DNA of 64,000 bases from Pseudomonas sp. M47T1 (lineage in GTDB: Bacteria > Pseudomonadota > Gammaproteobacteria > Pseudomonadales > Pseudomonadaceae), in the NCBI RefSeq assembly GCF_000263855.1, contig NZ_AJWX01000002.1:310001-374000 (forward strand), written 5' to 3'. The position numbers and the translations under genes are program-made. Position 1 is the first letter of the stretch; each line of letters starts with the position of its first letter. Of this stretch, positions 1-9,186 are shown piece by piece. The notes under the pieces were generated by a model. The model saw only the letters and a list, made by a program, of their open reading frames with translations, had not been told where the DNA came from and searched no databases.

Positions 1-180
1 CACGTCCTGGTCCAGCAGCGCGAAGCCGCGCACGCTGGGGCTGGGGCGGTGCAACAGGGTGTACAGGGCGCTTTCCATGTCGCCGCAAAACGGCTTTTGC
101 TCGTCGAGCACGCGGATATCAAGCAGCCGTTCGCATTGGGCGGGGGTGAGTTCGCGGTAGCACACCAGTCGGGTGGTCAC
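1..180 (-). CDS. GNAT-type acetyltransferase, N-terminal part (cut by window edge)
   Basis: The minus strand reads open from a GTG at 180 to the window edge, giving 60 residues that begin MTTRLVCYRELTPAQCERLL and continue through LDEQKPFCGDMESALYTLLHR. The pattern resembles the start of a small GNAT-family acetyltransferase of the kind found in Pseudomonas, but the acetyl-CoA-binding motif lies outside the window. A GGAA stands about 8 bases upstream of the GTG. The gene is divergent from the SRPBCC gene at 344. Family assignment is tentative; the reading frame is more secure. Confidence 0.5.
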   Translation of the reverse strand, partial: MTTRLVCYRELTPAQCERLLDIRVLDEQKPFCGDMESALYTLLHRPSPSVRGFALLDQDV

Positions 181-343
181 GGCAATGGTTCCGGTTGGGC
201 AAGTGATGCGGCTATCGTCGCCGAAATGGCACGCCAGTGCAGCATCGGATCTTAGTAACTGCGACTTTATTCCTATTTGCGCTTTCGCGAACGTGCGGTT
301 TTACCGCCATAGTTGCCTATTGCCCACGAAGGAGAACAATAAA

Positions 344-850
344 ATGAGCCTTCACCCCCTGCATACCCCGCCCGGGGAATTTGAACTGTCGATTACCCGC
401 CTCATCGATGCCCCGCCCAGCGCGGTGTTTCGCGCCTGGATAGAACCGCAGTTGCTGTGCCAGTGGTGGGGGCCTCATGGCATGACCACGCCGGTGTGCG
501 AAATGCAGCTGTGGGTGGGCGGCCTGTTCCGCACGGTCATGCGCGCCCCCGATGGCAGCGAGTACCCCAGCCAGGGCGTGTTCCTGGAGATACAGGCGCC
601 CAGCCGCATCGTCTTCACCGATGCCTTCGGCCCCGGCTGGGTGCCGTCACCGCGTGCGTTCATGACGGCGGTCATCAGCCTGGAGGACGTGGACGGCAAG
701 ACGCGCTACACCGCCCGCGCCCTGCACTGGAGCGCCGCCGACCGCCAGGCCCACGATGAAATGGGCTTTCATGATGGCTGGGGGCAGAGCCTGGACCGGC
801 TGGTGACGTTGGTGACGCGTCAGCTCACGGAGCCGGACGCAGCGTCCTGA
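344..850 (+). CDS. SRPBCC (AHSA1/START-like) domain protein
   Basis: This 168-residue protein has the AHSA1/SRPBCC pattern: an opening strand ELSITRLIDAPPSAVFRAW, then QWWGPHGMTTPVCEMQLWVGG, a central PSRIVFTDAF, and a C-terminal helix HDGWGQSLDRLVTL. Members bind hydrophobic ligands in a helix-grip pocket or act as Hsp90 co-chaperone-like proteins; the ligand is unknown. The ATG at 344 is preceded by AAGGAG at 329-334, which decides the start over longer in-frame extensions. The last 26 bases overlap, tail to tail, the 3' end of the histidine kinase gene on the other strand. Confidence 0.85.
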   Translation: MSLHPLHTPPGEFELSITRLIDAPPSAVFRAWIEPQLLCQWWGPHGMTTPVCEMQLWVGGLFRTVMRAPDGSEYPSQGVFLEIQAPSRIVFTDAFGPGWVPSPRAFMTAVISLEDVDGKTRYTARALHWSAADRQAHDEMGFHDGWGQSLDRLVTLVTRQLTEPDAAS

Positions 851-2030
851 CCGGTTGCAGCGGCAGGTGGCAGGTGAACCGCGTGCCAGCCTCGTCAGTC
901 GACACCACCTCCATGTGGCCGCCATGGGCCAGGGCGATCTGGTTGGCGATGTACAGCCCCAGGCCCAGGCCGCTTTGTGGCGATGAGCCGGCGCGGCGCG
1001 CGAAGGGCTGAAACAGTTGCGCCTGGATGGCCGCCTCGATGGGCTCGCCCAGGTTGTGCACCGACAGTACGAATGCCGTGTCGCGAATATCGGCGCTGAC
1101 GGTTACCGGGCCTTGTTCGGCGCCGTGGTGAATGGCGTTGGCCACCAGGTTGGAAAGCAATTGCGCCACCCGGTCGCGGTCGCAGCGCAGCCCGTCCACG
1201 GCCCCCACGTGCACATCGATGTGCCGCTGCGGATGCACGCGCTGTACTTCGCTGACCACATGCCGCAGCGCGTCGCCCAGGTCATGGCGTTCGACGAGGT
1301 TGACGGTGATGCCGCTGCCCAGGCGCCCACGGGCAAAGTCCAGCACGTCTTCCACCAGTTTGGCGGCACGCTGACCGGCCACAAGAATGTGCTGGATGAT
1401 ACCGCGGCTCTTGTCGTCCACAGCCTTGCGCAGCAATAACTCGGCGCCGGCGCTGATGGCGAACAGCGGGTTGCGCAGGTCGTGGCCCAGCACGGCGATG
1501 AACTGCTCGCGCACCTCGGCGATCTGGCGCTCGCGAGTCAGGGCGTCTTCGGTGCGCTGGTGGCTTTCCTGATTCTCCAACTGGATGGCCAGCACCCGCG
1601 CGAACGATTCCATCATCGCTTGAATGGGGCTTTGCTTGAGGTTGGCCGGGCGCGGGTCCAACGCACAGATGGTGCCGAAAAAGCTGCCATCGGTGCGGAA
1701 CACCGGCACCGAGATATAGCTTTCGAACTGGTAGAGGCGCGGGGTGTGGTGGTTGCAGTACTGAGCGTCTTCGCTGGCCTTGTCGATCACCACCGTCTGG
1801 TGGCTGGAGCGGATCTCATGGCACAGGGTGGTCACCAGGTCCAGCTCGCCGCCCACGCCCAGGCCAAAGTTCAGGTCGTCCAGCACCGCGCAGGCGGTCC
1901 AGTGGCTTTCGGTAACCCGCGCCACGGCGGCGAAACGCATGCCGGTGGTTTCGCAGATAACCTGAAGGATGGCCGGAACGGCGTCGATGCGGCCGATGGT
2001 GGCGATATCGGCTGCCATTGTATTGGCCAT
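825..2030 (-). CDS. GAF-domain sensor histidine kinase
   Basis: The 401-residue protein has an N-terminal GAF domain (about 15-155) and a HisKA helix with the phospho-acceptor histidine in FIAVLGHDLRNPL (about H183). The HATPase follows, with an N box (LLSNLVANAIHHG) and a G box (SGLGLGLYIANQIALAHGG). There is no transmembrane segment and no receiver, so it is a cytoplasmic kinase sensing a small ligand or redox state. No response regulator gene is adjacent. The start MANTMAADIA is preferred over an upstream ATG at 2132, whose extra residues are not domain-like. The 3' end overlaps the SRPBCC gene by 26 bases. Confidence 0.85.
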   Translation of the reverse strand: MANTMAADIATIGRIDAVPAILQVICETTGMRFAAVARVTESHWTACAVLDDLNFGLGVGGELDLVTTLCHEIRSSHQTVVIDKASEDAQYCNHHTPRLYQFESYISVPVFRTDGSFFGTICALDPRPANLKQSPIQAMMESFARVLAIQLENQESHQRTEDALTRERQIAEVREQFIAVLGHDLRNPLFAISAGAELLLRKAVDDKSRGIIQHILVAGQRAAKLVEDVLDFARGRLGSGITVNLVERHDLGDALRHVVSEVQRVHPQRHIDVHVGAVDGLRCDRDRVAQLLSNLVANAIHHGAEQGPVTVSADIRDTAFVLSVHNLGEPIEAAIQAQLFQPFARRAGSSPQSGLGLGLYIANQIALAHGGHMEVVSTDEAGTRFTCHLPLQPVRTLRPAP

Positions 2031-2156
2031 GGGAATTCCACTGCTGGGTGAGATGAAATGAATGAGGGTGAAATGTCCCAAAGTATGACAAGCAAATCGA
2101 GCGCTTGTTGAAATTAGTTCACCGCTCGACACCCCAGGTGTTTGGCCAACGGGGCG

Positions 2157-4733
2157 TCAGGGCAGTGCAGGGCTGGGCAGCGCGGTTTTTTGAGCGTTGT
2201 TGTTGCCCAGCAGCCGGGTCAGGGCCTGGCGGTCTAGGGGGCGGCTCATGAAGTACCCCTGCACTTCGTGGCAGTGGTTGTTGCTCAGGGTTTGCAGCTG
2301 CTGTTCGTTTTCCACGCCCTCGGCGGTCACCGTCAGGCCCATGGCCTTGCCCAGGTTGATAATGGCCTGTACCACCGCGCGGTCGCGGTCGGTGCTTTCC
2401 AGGGCGGCGATGAAGCGTTTGTCGATTTTCAGGCTGTCAAACGGATAGGTGCGCAGGTACCCCAGGGACGAATAGCCGGTGCCGAAGTCGTCCATGTTCA
2501 GCTTCACCCCCAATTCCTTGAGGGCGGTGAGGGTGCCCAGAGCGTTGTCGATGTCGTTCATCATCACGTTTTCGGTCACTTCCAGCTCCAGGCGCTGCGC
2601 TGGCAGGCGGGTTTGCACCAGCACATCACGCACGTCGCGTACCACATCGTTGCGGGAGAACTGCGCCGCAGACAGGTTGACCGACACTACCAAGGTTTCT
2701 GGCCATAGCCGCGCCGCGTCGCAGGCTTCGCGCAATACCCAGCGGCCCAGTTGCACGATCAGCCCGGTCTGCTCGGCCAGGGGGATGAAAGTGTCGGGCT
2801 GCAGCAGGCCGTGAATCGGGTGCTGCCAGCGCACCAGCGCCTCAACCGACACGATCTCCATGGTGGTCAGCCGGTAGCGCGGCTGGTAGTGCAGCACGAA
2901 CTCCTGGTTTTTCACGGCCAGGCGCAGGTCGTGTTCCAGTTGGCGGCGGTACTGGATTTGCTCGTGCATGTGTGGGGAAAAATAGCGCCAGGTGTTCTTG
3001 CCGTCGGCCTTGGCCTGGTACAGCGCCAGCTCGGCGCAGCGCACCAGCTCGGTGGCGTCCAAGCCCTGTTTGAGCGACTGGGCAATGCCGAGGCTGGCGC
3101 CCACGTGCAGCGGTTGCAGTGGGTAGTCGATAGGCTGGTGCAGGCTGTCGATCAGGCGCGCGCAGAAACGGTCGATTTCCTCGCGGCTATCCAGCCCGCA
3201 CAGCACCAGCACGAATTCGTCGCCGCCCAGCCGGGCCACCAGGTCCTTGGCGCGGGTGCACTCGCGCAGCCGCGCCGCCACTTCCAGCAGCACCGCATCG
3301 CCAGCGGGGTGTCCCAGGGAATCATTGATGGGCTTGAAACTGTCCAGGTCGAGCACGATCAGGGTCAGCGGCGGGGGCCTGGGTTGCAGGCGCAATTGCT
3401 CGAAGTAGTGGCACAACTGGTTGCGGTTGGCCAGCCCCGTGAGGGCATCGTGCATCGACAGGTGCTGTATTTGCGCGTGGGCCGCCACCTCGTCGGTGAT
3501 GTCACTGGCGGTGCCGCGGTAGCCCACCACCTGGCCTTCAAACAGGATGGGCCGCGCTGACAACCGGCAATAGCGCAGTTGCCCGGCCTGGTCCCGGTAG
3601 GCGCAGCGCAGGCTGGAGGCGGAGGGCGTCCGGGGCAAACTGTGCAACCAGCCTTGCAGGGGCGTGGTTTCGCATTGCAGCAGTTGGTCGATGGTGTGGT
3701 TCACCCAGTCCTGGCTGGTGTAGCCGGTGACCACGGCGAAACGCCCGGAAAGGTAGTTGAGCCGGCAGTGCTCGTCGGTTTCCCAGATCCAGTCCGAGGC
3801 GGCTTCGGCCACGGCGCGGAAACGTTCCTCGCTGGCCTCCAGCGCACGGTTGGTCTGGTGCAGCCTGCCATAGCCCTCCTCGATCTGCCGTGCCGTGCGC
3901 AGGGCGTAGCGGAAAAACCAGGCCATCAACAGCGCCAGCACCACAAAGGCTGCCACCAGGGTTGGCAGCACTTGCCAGAGCAGTTGGTTGCCGGGCTGCG
4001 GCGCGGACCAGGTCAGGTCATAACCGCTGTGGCCCAGCGCCAGCCGTGGCTGGCCCGGCGCGCCGGTAGTGTGGCTTTGGATAGCCAGGTTCTGCAGGCC
4101 ATAGCCGTTGCCCAGGGCCTGGAGTTTGGCCGGGGTCAGCAGGTCAACCAGTAGCAACACCGAGGTGTCGGCCGGCGCCGGTTGGGTGCTGTCGTCATCG
4201 GGCAGAATGGGCGAGGCGCTCACCAGTGCCGGCCAGCCGTTGAACAGGGCCACCTGGCTCACCGCCGTCGCCCCCGACGTGGCGGCCTGGGCCTGCTGCA
4301 CCAACGGGCGCAGGGGCGTGGAAATGAAGTCGCCGATCTCGGCGTTGCTTAATTGGCCCAGGTACAGGCTGTATTTGGTGCTGTGGCTGTTTACCACGAA
4401 CACCGCTTCGTAACCGTTCTGGGTGTAGAGCGGGGGGCCCAGGTTGCGTTGGCTGTAGGCCCATTGCACGTCGACGGCGCCGTCAAGGTGCTGGAAGGCG
4501 GTGTTCCAAACGGCATAGCTGGTAACCAGGCTGGCCGAGTTGGCTTGTCGGGTTTCAAGGGCTTTTTGCGCGTAGAACAGGGTTTGCTGCTGCTGATCGG
4601 CATTCAGGCCGTTGGCAATTTGCACCAGCATGGCCATGGCCGCCAGCAGGGTCAGGGCAAACAGGCACGCCAGAACGCTGAGCAGCTTGCGGGTAAACAC
4701 TGGGTGACGCGACGCAGCGTGGGTGATGTCCAT
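2157..4733 (-). CDS. CHASE4-PAS-GGDEF-EAL c-di-GMP enzyme
   Basis: The 858-residue inner-membrane protein has a transmembrane segment near residues 13-37, a periplasmic CHASE4-like sensor (about 45-200) and a second membrane span near 258-278. These are followed by a PAS domain (SDWIWETDEHCRLNYLSGRF), GGDEF and EAL. The cyclase signature is intact (ARLGGDEFVLVL) and an RxxD product-inhibition site (RAKD) stands five residues before it. The EAL half keeps SVEALVRWQHP, EVTENVMM, NMDDFGTGYSSL and LKIDKRF, so phosphodiesterase activity is expected too. It lies head-to-tail after the diguanylate cyclase at 4849. The ATG at 4733 was chosen because the hydrophobic anchor follows at a normal distance. 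Confidence 0.9.
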   Translation of the reverse strand: MDITHAASRHPVFTRKLLSVLACLFALTLLAAMAMLVQIANGLNADQQQQTLFYAQKALETRQANSASLVTSYAVWNTAFQHLDGAVDVQWAYSQRNLGPPLYTQNGYEAVFVVNSHSTKYSLYLGQLSNAEIGDFISTPLRPLVQQAQAATSGATAVSQVALFNGWPALVSASPILPDDDSTQPAPADTSVLLLVDLLTPAKLQALGNGYGLQNLAIQSHTTGAPGQPRLALGHSGYDLTWSAPQPGNQLLWQVLPTLVAAFVVLALLMAWFFRYALRTARQIEEGYGRLHQTNRALEASEERFRAVAEAASDWIWETDEHCRLNYLSGRFAVVTGYTSQDWVNHTIDQLLQCETTPLQGWLHSLPRTPSASSLRCAYRDQAGQLRYCRLSARPILFEGQVVGYRGTASDITDEVAAHAQIQHLSMHDALTGLANRNQLCHYFEQLRLQPRPPPLTLIVLDLDSFKPINDSLGHPAGDAVLLEVAARLRECTRAKDLVARLGGDEFVLVLCGLDSREEIDRFCARLIDSLHQPIDYPLQPLHVGASLGIAQSLKQGLDATELVRCAELALYQAKADGKNTWRYFSPHMHEQIQYRRQLEHDLRLAVKNQEFVLHYQPRYRLTTMEIVSVEALVRWQHPIHGLLQPDTFIPLAEQTGLIVQLGRWVLREACDAARLWPETLVVSVNLSAAQFSRNDVVRDVRDVLVQTRLPAQRLELEVTENVMMNDIDNALGTLTALKELGVKLNMDDFGTGYSSLGYLRTYPFDSLKIDKRFIAALESTDRDRAVVQAIINLGKAMGLTVTAEGVENEQQLQTLSNNHCHEVQGYFMSRPLDRQALTRLLGNNNAQKTALPSPALP

Positions 4734-4848
4734 TGATCGGGCGCATCCTTGTGGCACATGCCGGAGCGGAGGGCGCACAGCACGGAGACGTCCTGATCAA
4801 TAGAAGCAGATGGATCCCGAATGTTCCTGCCGGTCGTCCGATTGCTGC

Positions 4849-5907
4849 TCAATTGAGCAACAACAAGTCCGCCGCGCAGATATTGACCCGGTTGCGGCCG
4901 GTGTTCTTGGCCACGTACAGCGCCTTGTCGGCCTCATCCAGCCAAGCGGCCGGGTCGCACAGTTCCACGCGGCAGGCCGCCAGGCCAATGCTCAAGCTCA
5001 CCCGCAAGCGCTCTACTTGATGGTGGCGGTAATCGCCGAACACCTGACGCAGGCGTTCCATGACCTCGGTGGCCTGGGCGATGGTGACGCCCGGCAGGAT
5101 CACGCAGAACTCGTCGCCGCCGTAGCGCCCGGCCAGGTCGGTGTCGCGCAGGTTGCGCTGTAACTGAACACTGAGGTGGCGCAGCACTTCATCGCCGACA
5201 ATGTGGCCAAAGGTGTCGTTGATGTCCTTGAAGTGGTCAATGTCGATCAGCGCCAGTACCGCTTGGCTGTGGTCGCGTTGGCAATGGCGAAACTTGCTGT
5301 TGAGCGCGTCTTTCCAGGCGCCGTGGTTGAGCAGCCCGGTCAGGCTGTCGGTGCGGCTGAGGGTGCTGAGGGTGCGTTTGTGTTCGGACAGTTGAATGGC
5401 CAGCCGGTAGCACACCCAGCCCACGGCCAGCGGGTAGAGGGTCAGCATGGGCAGGCAGGCCAGCACCTGTGCCGGGCTGGACTGCGGCGCCCAGCCCAGG
5501 CCGAATACCGTGATGGCCACCAGCATACCCAGCACCTGGGCGGCCAGGCCGTGAACAAACAGGCGCAAGCCGCCGCCGGCCACGTTGTTCATGGTGACCA
5601 TGGACAGCAGGGTAATGGAGGGCAATGGGTTGAAATGCAGAGTTGCGACCCAAAATCCACAGAACAGGGCGTCGCACAGCAGGTTGCGCCGCTCCGCCTC
5701 AAAGGGCGCCGGGGACCTGCGCGCCAACTGGTAGGCAATGTGCGGCCACACCAGGCCGTTCACCGCCAGCAACCCCAGCAGCCAGCCCGGTGGCGACAGG
5801 GGGTAAACCCCTGCCAGCACACTGATCAGACAAAGGGCCGTACCCAGTACCCGTGGTGCATAAATGCGCTTGGCAAATGACAGCCCTTTGCCCGTTCGGT
5901 TTTCCAT
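4849..5907 (-). CDS. MASE2-domain diguanylate cyclase (AdrA/DgcC type)
   Basis: This 352-residue protein begins with a multi-span membrane module whose opening (RIYAPRVLGTALCLISVLAG, then PHIAYQLARRS) matches MASE2 of AdrA/DgcC enzymes. The GGDEF domain has LTGLLNHGAWKDAL, DIDHFKDINDTFGH and an intact GGDEF at residues 263-267, preceded by an RDTD inhibitory site. It should make c-di-GMP from two GTP at the inner membrane; in enterobacteria this type controls cellulose, but no cellulose genes are nearby. It ends 116 bases before the GGDEF-EAL gene, suggesting co-transcription and balanced synthesis and breakdown. Confidence 0.9.
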   Translation of the reverse strand: MENRTGKGLSFAKRIYAPRVLGTALCLISVLAGVYPLSPPGWLLGLLAVNGLVWPHIAYQLARRSPAPFEAERRNLLCDALFCGFWVATLHFNPLPSITLLSMVTMNNVAGGGLRLFVHGLAAQVLGMLVAITVFGLGWAPQSSPAQVLACLPMLTLYPLAVGWVCYRLAIQLSEHKRTLSTLSRTDSLTGLLNHGAWKDALNSKFRHCQRDHSQAVLALIDIDHFKDINDTFGHIVGDEVLRHLSVQLQRNLRDTDLAGRYGGDEFCVILPGVTIAQATEVMERLRQVFGDYRHHQVERLRVSLSIGLAACRVELCDPAAWLDEADKALYVAKNTGRNRVNICAADLLLLN

Positions 5908-6172
5908 AATCTCAAGTTACCAGGCTGAAGGCAGCCGTGTGCGTGTACAGGGTTGGCTTATTTGTACAGTTTGTGCGGTTTATCGCATAAATAATGTGGA
6001 GATTGGCAGTGGCCTTGCAAGCCATTTCAGCGGTTATTCGTTCCGCCGATGGCGTAAGGACATGCCTTGCGACATGTAAGGGCTTTCCGTACGGGGCTGT
6101 AGGGGTATTCTCTATGGCTTGTGAGCACCTGAAAACAGGCGGCATTCATGCGGCCTGATCCTCGGAGTACCA

Positions 6173-7243
6173 GTGAACATGAGTCAATCTTCAGCGAGCG
6201 CCGGTGAAGCTGCGGCAATCGAAGAGTCCCAGGCTTCGCGACGCGTCGACGGTCAGTATCGCAACCTCAAGGTATTGCCCAAGGACGGTTTCCTGAAGAA
6301 ATTGCGCATCGGCGTGAAGTACCTGCTGCTGCGCAAACCGCCGGGCACCCGGCCGCGTCAGGAGATTGCGGTGCAACCCCTGGACCGTGAACAACTGCTG
6401 GCTGCCCCGGACGACAGCCTGTGGCGCCTGGGCCATTCCACCTTGCTGATGAAGTTGCGCGGCCGGTTCTTCATTACCGACCCAGTGTTCGCCGAGCGCG
6501 CCTCGCCGGTGCAATGGGCCGGGCCAAAGCGCTTTCACCCGCCGCCGCTGAGCATCGAGCAGTTGCCGCCGATTACCGCGGTCATCCTGTCCCATGACCA
6601 TTACGATCACTTGGACGAAGGCGCCATACGGCAACTGGCCGATAAGGCCGAGTATTTTCTCACCACCCTGGGCGTGGGCGACCGGTTGATCGAGTGGGGC
6701 ATCCCGGCCGCCAAAGTGCGGCAGTTGGACTGGTGGCAGGAAACCGAAGTAGCCGGCACCCGTTTCGCTGCCACGCCCACCCAGCATTTTTCCGGGCGCA
6801 GCCTGTTCGACAGCAACAGTACCCTGTGGGCGTCATGGGTGATCATGGAGCCGAACCTGCGTATCTTCTTCAGCGGTGATTCGGGCTACTTCGACGGCTT
6901 CCGGCAAATTGGCGAGCGCTACGGGCCGTTTGACCTCACGTTGATGGAAACCGGGGCCTACAACGTCAACTGGCCCAGCGTGCACATGCAGCCTGAAGAA
7001 AGCCTGCAAGCGCACCTGGACGTGCGCGGGCGTTGCCTGTTGCCGATTCACAACGGCACCTTCGACCTCTCGTCGCACAATTGGGAAGAACCCTTCCAGC
7101 GCATCGTGGCCCTGGCCCACGCCCGCGGCGTGCCGGTCAGCACGCCGCAGATGGGCGAGCGGGTCAACCTGCGCGCGCCGCAAGAGGGCGGAGCCTGGTG
7201 GCAGGGCGAAGCCGCGTTGGGCGACCCGGTTTCCGTGTCTTGA
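6173..7243 (+). CDS. Metallo-beta-lactamase-fold hydrolase (RomA/NAPE-PLD-like)
   Basis: The 356-residue protein has the metal-binding HxHxDH motif in ILSHDHYDHLDEG, an upstream LGHSTLLMKLRGRFFITDPV, then THFSGR, FFSGDSGYFDGF and a late histidine in PIHNGTFDLSSHNW. This order is typical of the RomA/YtnP/NAPE-PLD-like branch, which hydrolyses phosphodiesters or lactones; the substrate is unknown. The GTG at 6173 has GGAG five bases upstream; the ATG at 6179 is the alternative. It stands alone between the divergent diguanylate cyclase and the convergent FNT gene. Confidence 0.85.
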   Translation: MNMSQSSASAGEAAAIEESQASRRVDGQYRNLKVLPKDGFLKKLRIGVKYLLLRKPPGTRPRQEIAVQPLDREQLLAAPDDSLWRLGHSTLLMKLRGRFFITDPVFAERASPVQWAGPKRFHPPPLSIEQLPPITAVILSHDHYDHLDEGAIRQLADKAEYFLTTLGVGDRLIEWGIPAAKVRQLDWWQETEVAGTRFAATPTQHFSGRSLFDSNSTLWASWVIMEPNLRIFFSGDSGYFDGFRQIGERYGPFDLTLMETGAYNVNWPSVHMQPEESLQAHLDVRGRCLLPIHNGTFDLSSHNWEEPFQRIVALAHARGVPVSTPQMGERVNLRAPQEGGAWWQGEAALGDPVSVS

Positions 7244-7288
7244 TGTAGCCGCTGCCGCCAGGCCACAAGGGCGACGATAGCCGGGGCC

Positions 7289-8143
7289 TCAGGGCCCGGA
7301 TCGGGACGGCGGCGGCGTGCTGCTGTCGCTGCGAATCTGCGCGTGGCTGATCAGCGCGAAGATAAAGCTGCCACCAATGATGTTGCCTGCCAGGGTGGGC
7401 CCGGCAAAGGTCAGCAGGAAATCCTTCCAGCCCAATTCCCCGGCCCACACCAGGTAAGACACTTCCGCCGTACCCACCACAATGTGGGTAAAGTCGCCCA
7501 GGGCCATCAGGTAGGTGATGAGGATGATGATCCACATCTTCGCGCTTTCCTGGGAGGGGATCATCCATACCATGGTGGCGATCATCCAACCGGAGACGAT
7601 GCCTTTGGCGAACATCTGCGCGGCATCGTTTTCCATCACCTTGCGGCCGATGTCCAGAAAGGCCACGTCGGTCTTGGCGTCGAAGATGGGCAGGTGCAGC
7701 ATCACGTAGGACACCAGCAGGGTCCCGGCCAAGTTGCCAGCCAGCACCACACCCCACAACCGCAACAGGCGCCCGACGTTGGCAAGCGTTGGGTGGCTCA
7801 TCAGCGGCAGCACGGCGGTGAGGGTATTTTCGGTAAACAACTGCTGGCGTGCCAGAATCACTGCCAGAAAACCTGCCGAGTAACCCAGGCTGGCGATGAC
7901 CTTGCTGGCCTCGGTGTCGGGCAGGCGGGAGTTCAACAGCCCCATGGCCATCAGCGACAGGCCCATGGTCAGCCCTGCCGCCAGGGCCGACCACCACAGG
8001 GCCGCCACATTGCGCTCCAGTTCATGGTCGCCCTGGGCGCGAATGATTTCATGCAGCACCGCCGCGCGCGGTGGCTGGTTTTCCTGGACTTCCTGTTCTT
8101 CGTCGGCCGACAGGCCGGGGGTCTTACCGTGCTGGTTGTCCAT
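7289..8143 (-). CDS. Formate/nitrite transporter (FNT) family channel, YfdC-like
   Basis: The 284-residue protein has a charged 30-residue cytoplasmic N-terminus and about six membrane segments with FNT features: ILARQQLFTENTLTAVLPL (the conserved FTEN loop), LAGNLAGTLLVSY and VVGTAEVSYLVWAG, ending with FAGPTLAGNIIGGSFIFAL. FNT proteins form pentameric channels for formate, nitrite or other small anions; this longer form resembles YfdC, whose substrate is not settled. The gene is convergent with the hydrolase upstream; a REP-like fragment lies in the 45-base gap. Confidence 0.9.
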   Translation of the reverse strand: MDNQHGKTPGLSADEEQEVQENQPPRAAVLHEIIRAQGDHELERNVAALWWSALAAGLTMGLSLMAMGLLNSRLPDTEASKVIASLGYSAGFLAVILARQQLFTENTLTAVLPLMSHPTLANVGRLLRLWGVVLAGNLAGTLLVSYVMLHLPIFDAKTDVAFLDIGRKVMENDAAQMFAKGIVSGWMIATMVWMIPSQESAKMWIIILITYLMALGDFTHIVVGTAEVSYLVWAGELGWKDFLLTFAGPTLAGNIIGGSFIFALISHAQIRSDSSTPPPSRSGP

Positions 8144-8210
8144 GGGGCCACTTCACGTGAACGGCGGATATGCCTTTAGCAGTGACCGTTAGCGCAGCGG
8201 AAAAGTTGCC

Positions 8211-9086
8211 TCAGCCCGCGCCTTGCGTGGCCTTCACACCGAACAACTGGTGCAGCGCACGGGCGTAGTCGGCGCTGCCCAAGGTCATGCTGTTCAGGTG
8301 CGTGGCACCGGGCACCAGCAGCAGCTGTTTGGGGCCGTGGGCTGCGTCGTATAGGGCCTGGCTGAAGCGGGGCGGCACGTAGCGGTCATCGGTGCCGTGG
8401 ACAATCAGCACCGGTACGCCCACGTTGCCGATCTTGTCGATGGAGTCGTATTTCTCGGACATGATCCAGCGCACCGGCAGCGAGGTGTGGGCCACGGCGG
8501 CCGCGGCATCGCCCAGGTCGGTGAAGGTGGACTCAATGATCAGCCCGGCAGCCTGGGGCCCCTGTTGCCCGGCCAGGCGCCGGGCCAGGTCCACGGCAAT
8601 TGCGCCACCCAGTGAGTGGCCGTAGATAAAGCGCTTGCCGGCATCGGGTTGCAACTGCACCAGGCGTTGCCAGGCCACCTGGGCGTCTTCGTACACGCTG
8701 GCCTCGGAGGGCAGGCCGCCGGGGCTGTCGCCAAAACCCCGGTAATCGATGGCCAGCACCGAGAAGCCCAGGCTGCGCAATTCGGTAATGCGCCGTACCT
8801 GGGCGGTGAGGTTCCAGCGGGTGCCATGCAGGTACAGCGCCGCGGGCGCATTCTTCTGCGCCGCCGGCCACCACCAGGCGTGCAGGTGCTGGGTGTTGTC
8901 CAGTGGGATGTTCATCTGCTGCACGCCGGCGGGGAGGCCGCTGAACCAGCTGGCGGTGCCGGGCTGGATGCTGTAGAGCAGCTCGCGCTCCTTGTAGGCC
9001 AGGCGCGAACAGCCATAGGGCAGGGCGGCGAGTACCAGCACCAAGGCAGTCAGTGAGCGCCAGCGACGGCGGATCAGCGAAGACAT
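8211..9086 (-). CDS. Alpha/beta hydrolase, probable envelope protein
   Basis: The 291-residue protein opens with a hydrophobic segment ending in PYGC, a plausible lipoprotein or signal-anchor site. The alpha/beta hydrolase core follows, with the nucleophile elbow in IYGHSLGGAIAVDLA, the acid in VHGTDDRYVPP and the histidine in PGATHLNSM. It resembles the BEM46/FrsA-like branch of serine esterases; the substrate is unknown. The ATG at 9086 has GGGAGG just upstream and is preferred to one at 9119. It is divergent from the DapF-like gene at 9187, with only 100 bases between them. Confidence 0.85.
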   Translation of the reverse strand: MSSLIRRRWRSLTALVLVLAALPYGCSRLAYKERELLYSIQPGTASWFSGLPAGVQQMNIPLDNTQHLHAWWWPAAQKNAPAALYLHGTRWNLTAQVRRITELRSLGFSVLAIDYRGFGDSPGGLPSEASVYEDAQVAWQRLVQLQPDAGKRFIYGHSLGGAIAVDLARRLAGQQGPQAAGLIIESTFTDLGDAAAAVAHTSLPVRWIMSEKYDSIDKIGNVGVPVLIVHGTDDRYVPPRFSQALYDAAHGPKQLLLVPGATHLNSMTLGSADYARALHQLFGVKATQGAG

Positions 9087-9186
9087 TGGGCCTCCCGGGC
9101 AATGGTGGCTGCGCAACACCCAGTGTACTCAGCGGGTGCGTTTCCCGGTAATGTCGGTGTATTTCCAGTCATTGCGAGGCTGTCCC

